Below, in pieces: positions 9,077 to 19,786 of a DNA stretch of 64,000 nt. The position numbers and the translations under genes are program-made. Origin of the DNA: Cryptomeria japonica (lineage: Eukaryota > Streptophyta > Pinopsida > Cupressales > Cupressaceae). The number at the start of each line of letters is the position of its first letter. Position 1 is the first letter of the stretch. The DNA is taken from NCBI RefSeq assembly GCF_030272615.1, contig NC_081414.1, positions 239,231,233 through 239,295,232 of the forward strand, given 5' to 3'. A model generated the notes under the pieces. That model worked only from the letters and a program-made list of their open reading frames with translations. It searched no databases and had not been told where the DNA came from.

Positions 9077-10820
9077 ACACTGCCAAGATGGATTCATCTG
9101 GGAATTCTGAAGTTAGAGGAACATCATCTAACATGGGAGCATCTGCTAATTGATCTGCGATAGCTTGTCCTTTTATTGCTTTTCTGTCCACATACTCAAT
9201 GTCAAATTCACTCAAGAGCATTACCCATTTGGCTAGTCGCCCAGTAAGTGTTGCTTTATTGAGAAGGTATTTCAATGGATCGATCCTTGCAACCAACTTA
9301 GTCTTATGAGTTAGCATGTAATGTCGTAATTTTTGTGAAGCAAAGACCACAGTGAGACATGCACGCTCAATTGGTATGTAGTTTAGCTCATATCCCACCA
9401 ATGTGCGACTGATATAGTATACTGCCTTTTCCTTGCCCTTAGCAACCTGTTGTGCTAAGAGTGCCCCCAGTGCTATTGAAGTAGCTGATATGTATAGTAA
9501 TAGAGGTTGGTCTGGAACTGGTGGCATCAAAACTGGTGGATTCAGGAGATAATCATTGAGTGTCTGGAAAGCTCGTTGACAATTATCATCCCATTTGAAT
9601 TTGATGTTTTTATGCAGCAAGTGCTGAAAAGGATTACACTTATCTGCAAGTTGTGCTATGAATCTTCGTATGGACTGGTGTCTCCCTTGCAAAGATCAAA
9701 GTTGACTGATATTTCTTGGTGGTTGCATCTCTAGGATGGCCTTGACTTTTGCTGGATCGGCTTCGATTCCTCTTTTTGATACAATAAATCCTAGGAGCTT
9801 CCTGGAGGTTACTCCAAAGACACATTTCTTGGGGTTTAATATTTCTTTATACTTTTCCAACTGATCAAAGATGACTGAAAGTATGTCCAAATGTGTATCT
9901 CTATCTATTGATTTACCCAAGAGGTTGTCAACATAATCTTACACAGTTATTTGCATGAGATCATGAAAGATAGTAGTCATGGCTCTTTGATATGTAGCGC
10001 CTGCATTTTTTAGCCCAAAGGGCATAACATTCCAGCAGAAAGTTCCCCACGGACAAGTGAATGTTGTTTTGTGCTAGTCCTCAGATGCAATTTTTATTTG
10101 ATTGTAACCAGAGAATCCATCCATTAAAGATAACATCGCATGACCTGCTGTGAGATCGACAATCAAGTCAATATTTGGTAATGGAAAATCATCCATAGGA
10201 CAAGCTTTGTTGATGTCTCTGAAATTTTTACATATTTTGATACTACGATCTGGTTTACTGATAGGCGCTAAGTTGGAGATCCATTCAGGGTAATCAATTG
10301 GGTGTATGGATTCGACATCCAATAATTTCTCAAGATCCGCTTTGACTAATAATGTGACTTGTGAATGCATCTTCCTTAATTTTCGTTTCACTGGTTTTTC
10401 CCCTGGTTTAACTGTCAAATGATGCATTACCAAATTCGGATCTAATCCAAGCATATCAGTGTATGACCATGCCAAGTTGATTTGTCGTTTTGTGAAGAAA
10501 CTTATGAATTTTGACCTTTCTGACTCTGTCAAAGATTGAGCCAGGAATATGTTGTGTGGAACTTCATCTGTGCCAATGTTTGTTTTGATAGTCTCCTCTA
10601 CCAACATGGATGACTTTTCCTCATATGATGCTGGGAGAATGTCGAGCCTTCCATCTTCGGGTGCCTCAGAGAGGTTTTTGCCCTTAGATACATCCTTTCT
10701 TTTTACTTTTTTGGGGTCAGACAACGCCACAATGTGGTTTTCACCATAAGACCCTTGGTTTGTTTTTATTTTTATATTTTTGCGACTAGAAGGCCTGACA
10801 CCCTCACCAAAATATGCCAC
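9077..10820 (-). pseudogene. Reverse transcriptase and RNase H of the gypsy element, inactivated
   Basis: The first part (10820 downward) has an N-terminal linker, then VKADLEKLLDVESIHPIDYP, NFRDINKACPMDDFPLPNID and LMDGFSGYNQI, typical Ty3 reverse transcriptase. A TAG at 10074 interrupts before FTCPWGTFCWNVMPFGLKNA. A TAA at 9939 precedes the catalytic box at 9924-9935, which reads Y-V-D-N instead of Y-V-D-D, so the second metal-binding Asp is lost. After a further frame break near 9695 come the thumb and RNase H (DKCNPFQHLLHK, FKWDDNCQRAFQ, RTLVGYELNYIPIE, QKLRHYML, AKWVMLLSEFDIEYV). The reading frame continues into the second RNase H. The element cannot copy itself. Confidence 0.95.
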
Positions 10821-12299
10821 GCTATTGAGTTCTATAGTGTATCCCGCTTTATGGTCCCCAGGGGGAAGAACATCTCGTATGCCTAGATAGTGAATGAAAG
10901 CTTCATCATTTTGGAATGTATCGAACTGTGCAGGTTCTCAATGGTCCCAGTCAATGAGCTGGTGGTGAACAAGGGGAAGGCCTTTGATGTCTTCAAAGTT
11001 AGCAGGGCTAAGAGTGAAGATGCAATTATATTCAGGTATGTCGAGGTAGTTATCAAGGTCATCATTGGCACTCTCCTCATCAGTCTCGATCGTGAACGAG
11101 TCCAAATTATCATGACTAGTAGCGCATTCTGGGATAGGTGTTCTCATTCTACATGATTTCAACTTAGGACCTAGAGGCAAGGACTATATGGGATCCTCTG
11201 GGGTTGTTTCTTGACCAACTTTGAATTTTTCATTAAATTTCTCTTCTTCTGTGGGTTCATCTGGCTCTCTGAATGTCTCCTTGAGCTCGTAGTCACTGGC
11301 GGATTTGTCTGAACCCCATTCCCTTTCATTGGAGTCTGTGGAATAGCAATTCTCTTGTTGAATTTTGGCAGCTTTGATTTGTAATGCTTCTTTTGCGCTT
11401 TGAGTGTGGACCTTGGAAGTCACGAAACCAAGTCCCTTCGAGCGTTCCTTTTTGAATGTCAATTCAGGTTGTAAAGGTTCAATGATGCCTTCCTTTCTTA
11501 AGCCAAGAGGACTTTTGCCATCATACCCAAATTTTTGTAGAATCTTGAACCCTTTGCCATACTTTTCACATGGTATTTTGATGTGATCTTGTGTATCATT
11601 TTCAAGGTCTTTGTAAAGCATTTTGTATAAGTCTTCCTCTTCCAGTTCACCCCATCTTTGAAAGATAGTAGGGTCCCATTTCGGTATAATGATAGATACC
11701 TGCTTATTAGGATGTGGTCTTCCATATTCTTTTGGTGAACTCATGACTTGTCGTAAGTACATGGTTTGATTCAAAGTGTATTCACCCATGCCCTTGTCTT
11801 GGAATTTGCCTTTAAGATCACCTTGTTTTGATGTCGAAGGTTTTAATGACTCAGGATCAATGTATGCAGAAGAAGGAACAACTTCCCTATTACTTGGAAT
11901 GATCGTCTCAGTTTTCGGTCTCAAGTTATTGCAATATATGAATGGATTAGGATCTCCATTAACTGTTATTTCAACTCCATTGTGAAGAAACTTAATGCAT
12001 TGGTGGTATGTAGATGGGACTACCCTCATTTCATAAATCCAAGGACATCCTAGTAATATATTGTATGTGAGATCTAGGTCTAGGACTTGACAAACCACAT
12101 CCTTTGTAACTGGCCCAACTCTCAGAGGCAAGGTGACTGTGCCTTTGGATGAACGCTCTTCATCATCATATGCCTCGATGGTAATTTTGTTTGTAGAATT
12201 CACAACTTTATTAAAATATCCCAATTGTTTAATAGTGCTCAATGTACAAATGTTTAGACCTGCTCCTCCATCTATCAGGACTCATTTTATTTGATGTTT
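10821..12299 (-). pseudogene. Protease and G-patch region of the gypsy polyprotein
   Basis: Read on the minus strand, a TGA near 12282 is followed by VLIDGGAGLNICTLS, an aspartic protease active site of the D-G-G form seen in Tat elements, and by TYNILLGCPWI, the conserved C-terminal ILLG motif, then VPSTYHQCIKF. Further on, GKGFKILQKFGYDGKSPLGL at about 11472-11535 is a G-patch, an RNA-binding motif found in related plant gypsy polyproteins and in some retroviruses. The main frame ends at 11184. A second short frame runs to about 10883, and the linker then joins reverse transcriptase. The protease would release the gag and pol products. Confidence 0.85.
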
Positions 12300-14845
12300 G
12301 TGTATGAAGGCTTCAATGTGCAAAGGTGCATTATGTGGCTGACTTACAAAGGCATCGTCAACTTCTGTGAATGTAAGGGAGTGTGGAACGGAAAGGTATC
12401 CCACCATGGCTTGAAAATGGTTCACGTTCAAATCAGTAGGAACAACAATGTCTCTCAAGATTTTATCAAGAATGGCTTTATGTGTGGGGGATATGAGTAA
12501 GAGCTCAAGGTTGGAGATGAGCACGGGTGTCTTCCCTAACTGTTCTACAAGGTCATACTCAGGCTTGGTCAATGAGGAAGTGACATTTTTAGCTGGAGCA
12601 CCTTGCAAAGTGAATTTACCTCAACGAGTTGTGACATTACATTCAGAGGTAGGTTTGGAAGAAGATCCAATGCCTTTTAGGACAATCTTGGGTCTTTGGG
12701 TAGAATTTTCAGGTGTCTTGTCCTTGATGATAATGGTAGAGACATAATTGTCCATTGAAATGCGATTGATAGTTGAATCATAGTTATAAGATGCTCTTGT
12801 ATAGTTGGTTTGGTCATCTGTGGTTGCATCTTTTCCCTTGTCATGCTTTGGGAATGGTTCCTTAAACATCTCATGTTTTTGATTAGATGAGTGTTCTTCA
12901 ATCTCAATGTCACCTCTATCAATAAGATCTTGTATGATGTTCTTCAGCCGATGGCAATTTCCTATTTTATCTCCCTTACTCTTGTGAAATTCACAATACT
13001 CATCATCATTCCACCAATTTGGTTTGACCTTTGGCTCATATGGAGGAAAATCTAGAATTGTGATTATCTTTTTTGCCACTAGCTTCTTGAAAACTGACTC
13101 AAGTGGTTCTCCCAATGGGGTGTACTTCCTTCGTGACTTTGAAGTTTTTTGAGTATTCACTTGATTGTTTGTAGAGCTTGATCCAGAAAAAAATGATTTT
13201 AGGTTTCACTGTATTGGCATCCACAACACCATCATTGATTGTGTTCTTGTTTTTATTCCAAAATCTTGGCTTATCTTTTCCTTTATAGTCATCTTTGTTT
13301 TCCTTGAATATCTTAATGACTCCTTGTTCAATTAGGACCTTCTCTATTGCTAAGCATTTTTCAATGATGTCTTTAAAGGTGGACAAACAAGCTTTTCTCA
13401 GGTCATAACCAATGTCTTTGTTGACATTCTGAGTGAACATTTCTACGATTTATTTTTGTGGAATTTCACAAGAGCATCTGCTAGCTAAATTCCTCCATCT
13501 TTGTAAAAATGATGAAAAAGATTCTCCATCCTTTTTCTTGGTGTTGCACAAGGTAGTGACTGATATGTCTATCTCTATGTTGTATGAGAAATGTTGTATA
13601 AATGCCTCTGCTAAATCACCCCATGACTTAATTCCAGGTGGCAATTGGGAGAACCATTCCATAGCTTGATCACCTAAGCTTTGTGGGAATAATCTCATCA
13701 AATATGTCGCTTCTGCTGCTACCTCAATGCAAGCTGTGAAAAACTGTCTTATGTGTGCCTTAGAAGCCCCTTTTCCTCTATACTTATCAAACTTAGGTGT
13801 CACAAAGTGTGTAGGAAATGGAGGCATTGGAATGCTCTTGTCAAATGGATAAGGACATATGTCTCTCATTATGTAAGTTGGCTTTGGTGTATTTATGTCC
13901 TCCATTTTCTTTTGTAAATCCTTGATTTGCTGTTCCAAATTGCTCTTAGGTGGAGATCGACTTCTTGGACCATACCCCATGCTTGAGGCACCAATTGGAG
14001 GAGGAGCATGGTGCATATATGGATGATATTGATCATACACATGTTCATATGGAGGAGGTCTATAATGATGCTGCGTATAAGGACCACTTGGTATAGTGTC
14101 ATGATGAGGAATGAAATATCTATTTTGTCCATGTATACCATACTCTATAGGCATGTCATGAGTTTGTTCTAGTGTGTTGCCCCCAAATTTGACGCAGGGT
14201 TTCCTTGTGTCCAAATTTTGAGCATGCCTTTGAATATCCAATTGCTTTGGTGGTTGATCCTTAGCATTGGTATGTGATTGAGCATATTTTTCTGCATAAG
14301 ACTTCCATATTGGTCTGCGAAGGTGAGTATCATATGCTTGACCATGTGTGTATGGGACCTCTGGTTTTTGAAATAAAGATGATGGTGATTTAGGCACAAG
14401 ATGTGGTTCTTTATTGCCTCCACTATTAGGCCTCCTTTGATCCATGTTGGAGTGAGGTTGTTGCAAAGGTCAATTTTCCATTATTTGAGACATATCAAAA
14501 TCATGAGGGATCTTGGCTCCACTTTGTGCCATCACTTGTAGAAAGTATTGTCTCTCTTCTCATTATTTCCTCAACCAATCAATTGAAATGGGGATTCATA
14601 ATGGTGTCTTCCACTTCTGCTGAATGTATGGAAAAGTTGTCCATATTATCATTGTATGTATCATTGTTGTTTGTAGTGTTCATGTGCTCAACATTTGGAA
14701 TGTTTCTATAGGCATCCATGTCAGGTAATTTAGTATGATCAGAATTGAAAAAGATATCATTGTCATACTCATAGGAACTCATGTTTGTGGACTCTTGAGC
14801 CTCTTTGGTTTCTCTCCTAGATTTTTGGGAACGGGTTTCAACCAT
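12300..14845 (-). pseudogene. gag of the gypsy element, frameshifted in several places
   Basis: gag forms the particle that packages the RNA. The start is taken at 14845 (MVETRSQKSRRETKEAQEST), followed by a frame break near 14580. A Pro-, His- and Tyr-rich segment is next (for example QNRYFIPHHDTIPSGPY). The retrotransposon gag core follows: KFDKYRGKGASKAHIRQFF, LMRLFPQSLGDQAMEWFSQL, then a break at 13450 and TFKDIIEKCLAIEKVLIEQG. A zinc-binding region (YCEFHKSKGDKIGNCHRL) at about 12950-13000 takes the place of a classical CCHC knuckle, as in other Tat elements. At least three frame changes separate the pieces. The remaining part to 12300 links to protease. Confidence 0.88.
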
Positions 14846-15351
14846 GAACTAGGTATTGACCAAGATGTGTGAGACTAGATGAAAATGGAAAAGAGTATGG
14901 AAGACCAAGAGTTGGATGGAATGTAAATGAATCCGAGGTTTACTTGCAATGTCCAAAGTATAATACCAAGTATGTATGTAGTAGAGTAGGTGTGGCTTCC
15001 AAAGAGATGATAGTTTCTCTTGATGAGGTAAGTTGACCTTGACTCTAAGTAAGACCAAATGAGACCTAAAGGTGATAGACCTTGATGAGGGACCACTTAG
15101 CAAAATGTTGTATGTAATATGTTGACAAAGTATGATGAGGACAAACAAGTGACCTTTTGACTCAAGTTTAGACAAATGTGAATGTAATGTAAGGTGTAAA
15201 GCAATGATGGACTTTGTGAGACCCAAAGATAGGTTGAATGCTAGATGAAAAACCCCAGAGAGATAACCTAGGAAGCTCAATAAGTTTGAAACTGACTGTT
15301 CTTGTTTGCTAAATTATGAAAGTTTTCAATCTTGAACACATACGTGCTTGT

Positions 15352-15565
15352 ATACTTCACAGATGCGCTTAAAGGACATAGACGCTATTCTATCAGACAC
15401 AAACACGCTTAAATGACACAGACGTGATTCTACTAGACACAGACGCATTTCTGAGATGCTGCAATGTTTCTCAAAAGACACAGATGTGTTTCTGCCTTTC
15501 ACAGATGTGGTTAGATGACACAGACGCTATTCTGTTAGACACAAACGCATTTCTGCAAACTTTGT
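15352..15565 (-). repeat. Degenerate GCGTCTGTG motif cluster, middle
   Basis: On the plus strand about ten CACAGACGC-like words (GACACAGACGTGATTCT, GACACAGACGCATTTCTG, GACACAGATGTGTTTCTG and others) at 20-35 bp spacing, with GACACAGACGC-TTTCTG as the apparent unit. Confidence 0.7.
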
Positions 15566-16756
15566 GTAATTTTTCCAATCTACGAGGTTGCTTGTTGTGA
15601 CCAAATCTGAATGTTTGACTATTTATCGTGACAAGAGGACACAGTGTTGATGAGGACTCAATGTTTGCAAGTGTTTAGACTCCAAAATGACTCAAAGACA
15701 AGTGTGTTGTTTCATGTAAAATTGTTTTGCATACACTTGAAGACACAAAAGACACAATGTTTTGATGTTTGGTCTTGAATGTTTGATTGTTCAAAATAAG
15801 TCAAGCACAATTCTTATGGTTGGCCAAGGCAATAGTTGTTAATCCCACATGGAGTTTCCCCCGAGGCTACACTATTCAGAGTGGATACTTAGATGCTTGA
15901 CCCCACTGGCTCCACCCTCGGCACTCACTTCTCGGGGCAGCCAAGCATCAGTCCCCACGAAAACTCCCCGTGGCGAACTTTGTATCTCTACTAAGAACCG
16001 TATGTGTGTGGGCCGCTACCAGAGGTCCAACCTCCTGCCCCAACAACTAGAAGGATTTTGGCTTCTAAAACAAAAGGGTGCTAGTAAGGGCATCCGCTCG
16101 TGTGGCCATACATGTGGCACTTTCAGCTCTATAAATACATAAGGCTCCCAACAGGTAGGGGTTATGCCCTACAAATGATCAAATAAATTTGATCAAACGA
16201 GTTTATGGGGAGACATAGTGTCGGTATGAACTAATCAACACACATTATCCATAGTTTTCACCATGGATACAGTTATTTATAGTGGTTTGGAAGAAGATGG
16301 CTTTTCTTTTGCTACCACTTGGGTCGTTCTCTCCTCACTAGTAGTCCTAATGACCACAAGGGGAGACAGGCCCTCTAAAGATTAAACAAAAAGAGCCTAT
16401 TGCTCAAGACACAAAAGACAATGGTTCAATTTTAGTGCACCAATTGAAGTTATGAAAACAAGGCACAGAATAAATATCAAAAACCCTTACCAAGGTCCTG
16501 CAACAAAGATCTATTAGTAGTTTGGATTGTTTCAAATAATCACCCCTTCCTGCAAGCACACAAGTTAGGTAAATTTTAAATCCAAAAGACTTTGTGAAAT
16601 AGGAGCCTTCAACAAAACGATTTTGCTTTCAAGACAAGATGCATCAATTTCGTTAGCTAGATCTGAAAATGTTAGCTCAAAATAAACTAGATCTGAAATC
16701 CGAATGATGAAAAACTGAATCAATGAAACCAAAAAATGCAACAACCGAACACAAGC

Positions 16757-16990
16757 GTAGTTGTCACAGACACAGACGCTGCGAGAACACACAGACGTGC
16801 CTAGATTTGACACAGACGCGGCTCCCGAATGCAGACGCATTTCCCTAACGCAGATGTGCCTGAAGACTTCACAGACGCGACTACGGAATACAGATGCGTT
16901 TCCTGAAATCTACAAAAAAAAAAAATATTGTCAAAGACGCAGACGCGACAGAAAATAAAAAATGTGATCCGAAAGTGCACAGATGCGAAA
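16757..16990 (-). repeat. Degenerate GCGTCTGTG motif cluster, right, near the 5' LTR
   Basis: About ten CACAGACGC-like words on the plus strand (CACAGACACAGACGC, ACACAGACGTGCC, GACACAGACGCGGC, TTCACAGACGCGAC and others). It starts about 100 bp inside the 5' LTR. Many words keep one or two CpG sites despite the AT-rich surroundings. Confidence 0.7.
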
Positions 16991-17096
16991 ATATCAAAAT
17001 GTTGTCGGAAATGTCAAATCTGCAACTTTAAAACAAAATCTGCAACAAAAGATGTTAAATGCAAAAGGGACAAGAGTCCCACAGGGCATGCTAAAA

Positions 17097-17881
17097 TGTA
17101 TACGGTGAAAATGGATAAAACAATATTGAAAGACTAAATGAATCCAACCACAAAACCCTAGCCTAACAACAACAAAGATCCACCATAACATATGAAGATT
17201 ACCTAAGACAATGCAAATCAAATGAAATCACAAAGATTATACCATCACATGTCCAATAGGGTTTGAATCTCCATTCTTCCTATCTCCATTGATCTTGCTT
17301 GATATATTTACTCTCAGATTTTATGTGCACAAGAGCTCAACAAAGATCAGAAATGTGGTTGCAAGTAGGATCACATATAAAAGTGTAAAAGGCGTAGTGT
17401 AGTCGAGTGCGCAATTGAGTTAGTCAGGTTTTGATAATGAAGGAAGCATCTCCTTATATAGAAGACACTTTATGAAATGGAGGGATAAGATTGAGAGGTG
17501 TAAAAGATAAATGGTCGGCTATGATTAAAGGGTAGGTAAAGAAGATAAGAAAATAATAAGAGGGTAGGTAGTGTATGAATTAAGAGATGAATGACATGTT
17601 TCATGGGTAGAAAAAGCTAATGAATTAATTAAATAAATAAATATTTATTTAATTAATAGATGAAGTGGAATCAATTAAACAAATAAGATATTTATTTAAT
17701 TTAGGAAAAGGGTAATTTAGAAAAATAAAAGTATTTATTCAAATGAGAAATAAGGCTAGAAGAGGATAAATGAATTAATTAAATAAATAAAGATTTATTC
17801 AATTAATAGAAGAATTAGGCTTAGATAATTAAATAAACAAAATATTTATTTAATTAGACATGACAATTTTAGGTGTCTACA
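17097..17881 (-). repeat. 5' LTR of the gypsy element
   Basis: Matches the left LTR over all 785 bp with about 29 substitutions and no net length change. Most differences are transitions. On the element strand it starts TGTAGACACC and ends TACA. Confidence 0.95.
17454..17460 (-). promoter_or_regulatory. TATA box in the 5' LTR
   Basis: TATATAAGGAG on the element strand, about 425 bp from the LTR start and conserved at the same place in the other LTR. It would place the transcription start, and so the U3/R border, about 30 bp further down the minus strand. Confidence 0.6.
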
Positions 17882-17886
17882 GTAAG
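17882..17886. repeat. Target-site duplication GTAAG, right copy
   Basis: Directly follows the terminal CTACA of the right LTR and equals 3229-3233. Confidence 0.93.
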
Positions 17887-19282
17887 CAATTCCATTGTCA
17901 TTAATAATAAAAACAATTACAAATAATCACATACATTTTATTATGAAAAATATGATACTAGTTGTGTAAATAATAGGGTATAAGTGCCACCACAAACACA
18001 ATAACTATTAAGAACAAATTCTAGGCTACAAGATAGCTTCATCTGTAAGTCATAAAAATGTTAATGTTGGAAATATGTGGAAATGTCTACAAACCAATCA
18101 CAATGTATATCAAAAAAAAACCATGAGCCACATAAACATTCACAAAAAAACCATGAGCCACATAAACATTAAAAAGCTTAAGTATAGTTATGTTAAGAAG
18201 TTTAAAATATAGGAGATTGTGTTTTGCATCTTTTCCTTGACACTTAATAGGAAGAGTATTTGGGGACTTACCTTTGTGTATATAGTGATTCTACTTTAAT
18301 TTCCACATGCTTCCAGGCTAAGTGTCATGACATGATGCTCTACCAATGAATATGGGAATATGATCTTGATGATTGTTCTTAAGTATTACATAGCTTTGTT
18401 TATTGGAACAAAATAGGATCATTTGTAGGAAACCATCCTACATGATGATGATAGCTTCGAGACCCATTGTGCTTTCTTTCATTACCATATATCTTGCACA
18501 ATTAAGCAAAGTTGCAAGGACACACCTTCATCATAGTTCATATGTGTAGCTCTAGCATTCAAGAAAGTCTAGAGATATTGCAAGCATTATGATTCTAAAG
18601 CCATCTTGGATGTTTGATGTTGAAGTTGTGAATTGGCATATGAAACCACATAACATTATTTCAAACAAATGACAAAATATATCATTTGAAAAATTATTAA
18701 ACTAATAAAGAGATAGAGAGAGAAAGAAATGTTATTTATACACCTATAGGAGGATGTTAGGTTCATATATAATAATATAATCAAGTTTTTCTAAACTCCA
18801 AATCAATTTCTTAAGGTGACAACAAATACAAAATTACAAAAGGATTTGATTTCATTCAATATAAGAGTACTAAGACCAATATTATTTTTTATCGTATGCC
18901 TCATGGAACCAAATTGATGACACCAAAGAGTCTAGGTGGGCTAGTAGATGGGATTAGTATTATTGTTTTACTACCACAATGTCTCAATCCTTACAAGCTA
19001 CATGGATTTGATACTCTCTTAGAAACCCTAATACCAAAAAATGGTCAAACATTGACTTGACTATTCTCGTCAAGTATGACTCCCGTGGATTTCCAGTTTA
19101 CTCATGTAACTATATGTTGTCTCTATCTACAATAAACTATCTCAATTATTCTCAAGCCTTGATGATTTTCTCATATAAAAAATGAATTCAATATTGTGAA
19201 ATGATTCATCACCTTGTGGCATTTAACCAAAAGTGTTGACATATATATGTAGGTTAGTAAATGTTATTGCAGGTGTTATTTT
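17887..19282. other. AT-rich stretch without a recognisable gene
   Basis: No domain seen in any frame. The only structure noted is a 30-bp tandem duplication at 18112-18170 (CCATGAGCCACATAAACATT twice, separated by CACAAAAAAA). Confidence 0.55.
18112..18170. repeat. 30-bp tandem duplication
   Basis: CCATGAGCCACATAAACATT begins at 18121 and again at 18151, each preceded by a run of A. Confidence 0.85.
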
Positions 19283-19786
19283 TGTAGTGTCGTAAATTGT
19301 ACACCTTTAATTAGGGTGTGTATTTTCACACTCTCCTAGCACTCATTTTAATTTTTCCATTTCTTTATGCATTTTACGACCTTTATTTATTTAAATTAAT
19401 ATTTAATTCAATATTATGAGTCCTACTTCACTTTAATGCATGGACACTGTATTACTTGGGCCCTTATTTTAAGTGTTCCCGTTATCTTATTTCATTTCAT
19501 GCTTATATGGGTCCTATGTCATTTCAAAGTTCAATGCACCTTTTCCCACACCTAGACATTATAATATTTCATATAAATCTACTTCTTGTATAAAAAACCT
19601 ATTATCTTGGATCCATAAAAAATTGGGCCTATTTGTTGGGACAATAGTGCTCAAGGCAGAATTGCTTGATGCTTTTTTGCTAAAATTTAGAAGGATAATA
19701 TATCAGCTTTACCATTTCCAAAACAATGTCCAATGCAAACTGCCAACACAAACCTCTTTTTGTTAGGTGGTGTTAGTGTTGCTACA
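19283..19786 (+). repeat. LTR-like segment, TGTAG...CTACA
   Basis: About 504 bp with inverted ends TGTAG and CTACA, opening TGTAGTGTCGTAAATTGTAC, a start I associate with conifer gypsy LTRs. No matching target duplication flanks it (ATTTT against AAAGG) and no second copy was found in the window. If real it is one end of a disrupted element. The decayed minus-strand ORF stops just inside its right end. Confidence 0.4.

Larger units (their letters stand above)
14846..17096 (-). other. Long 5' leader of the gypsy element (2.25 kb)
   Basis: No conserved coding. It holds two clusters of the GCGTCTGTG motif (on the element strand) and, at about 15840-16140, a distinctly GC-richer block with several short G- or C-runs. 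No classical tRNA primer-binding site lies directly inside the LTR: the first bases are TTTTAGCATGCCCTG, and the first TGG (TGGGACTC) is about 16 nt in. The open frames seen on either strand here have no recognisable domain. Confidence 0.6.
3234..17881 (-). mobile_element. Complete but inactivated Ty3/gypsy LTR retrotransposon, Tat/Ogre type
   Basis: The element is 14,648 bp long, has two LTRs of equal length (785 bp) and is flanked by GTAAG duplications. Read on the minus strand it holds a leader, gag, protease with G-patch, reverse transcriptase, RNase H, a second RNase H, integrase, a long 3' region, a polypurine tract and the 3' LTR. The second RNase H and the lack of a chromodomain are marks of the Tat lineage, which includes Ogre. 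By eye the LTRs differ at about 29 of 785 positions (about 3.7%), so insertion is old but not ancient. Every coding domain carries stop codons or frameshifts, so it cannot move by itself. The 3' region carries an antisense PMD gene fragment. Confidence 0.95.

Noticed and set aside
14849-15280. 143-codon minus-strand frame just upstream of gag
   Set aside because: Hydrophobic, low complexity, no similarity to gag or any family I know. Probably chance in leader sequence.
15849-16142. 97-codon plus-strand frame in the gypsy leader
   Set aside because: No recognisable domain and inside the leader of an element coded on the other strand. Kept only as part of the GC-rich block.
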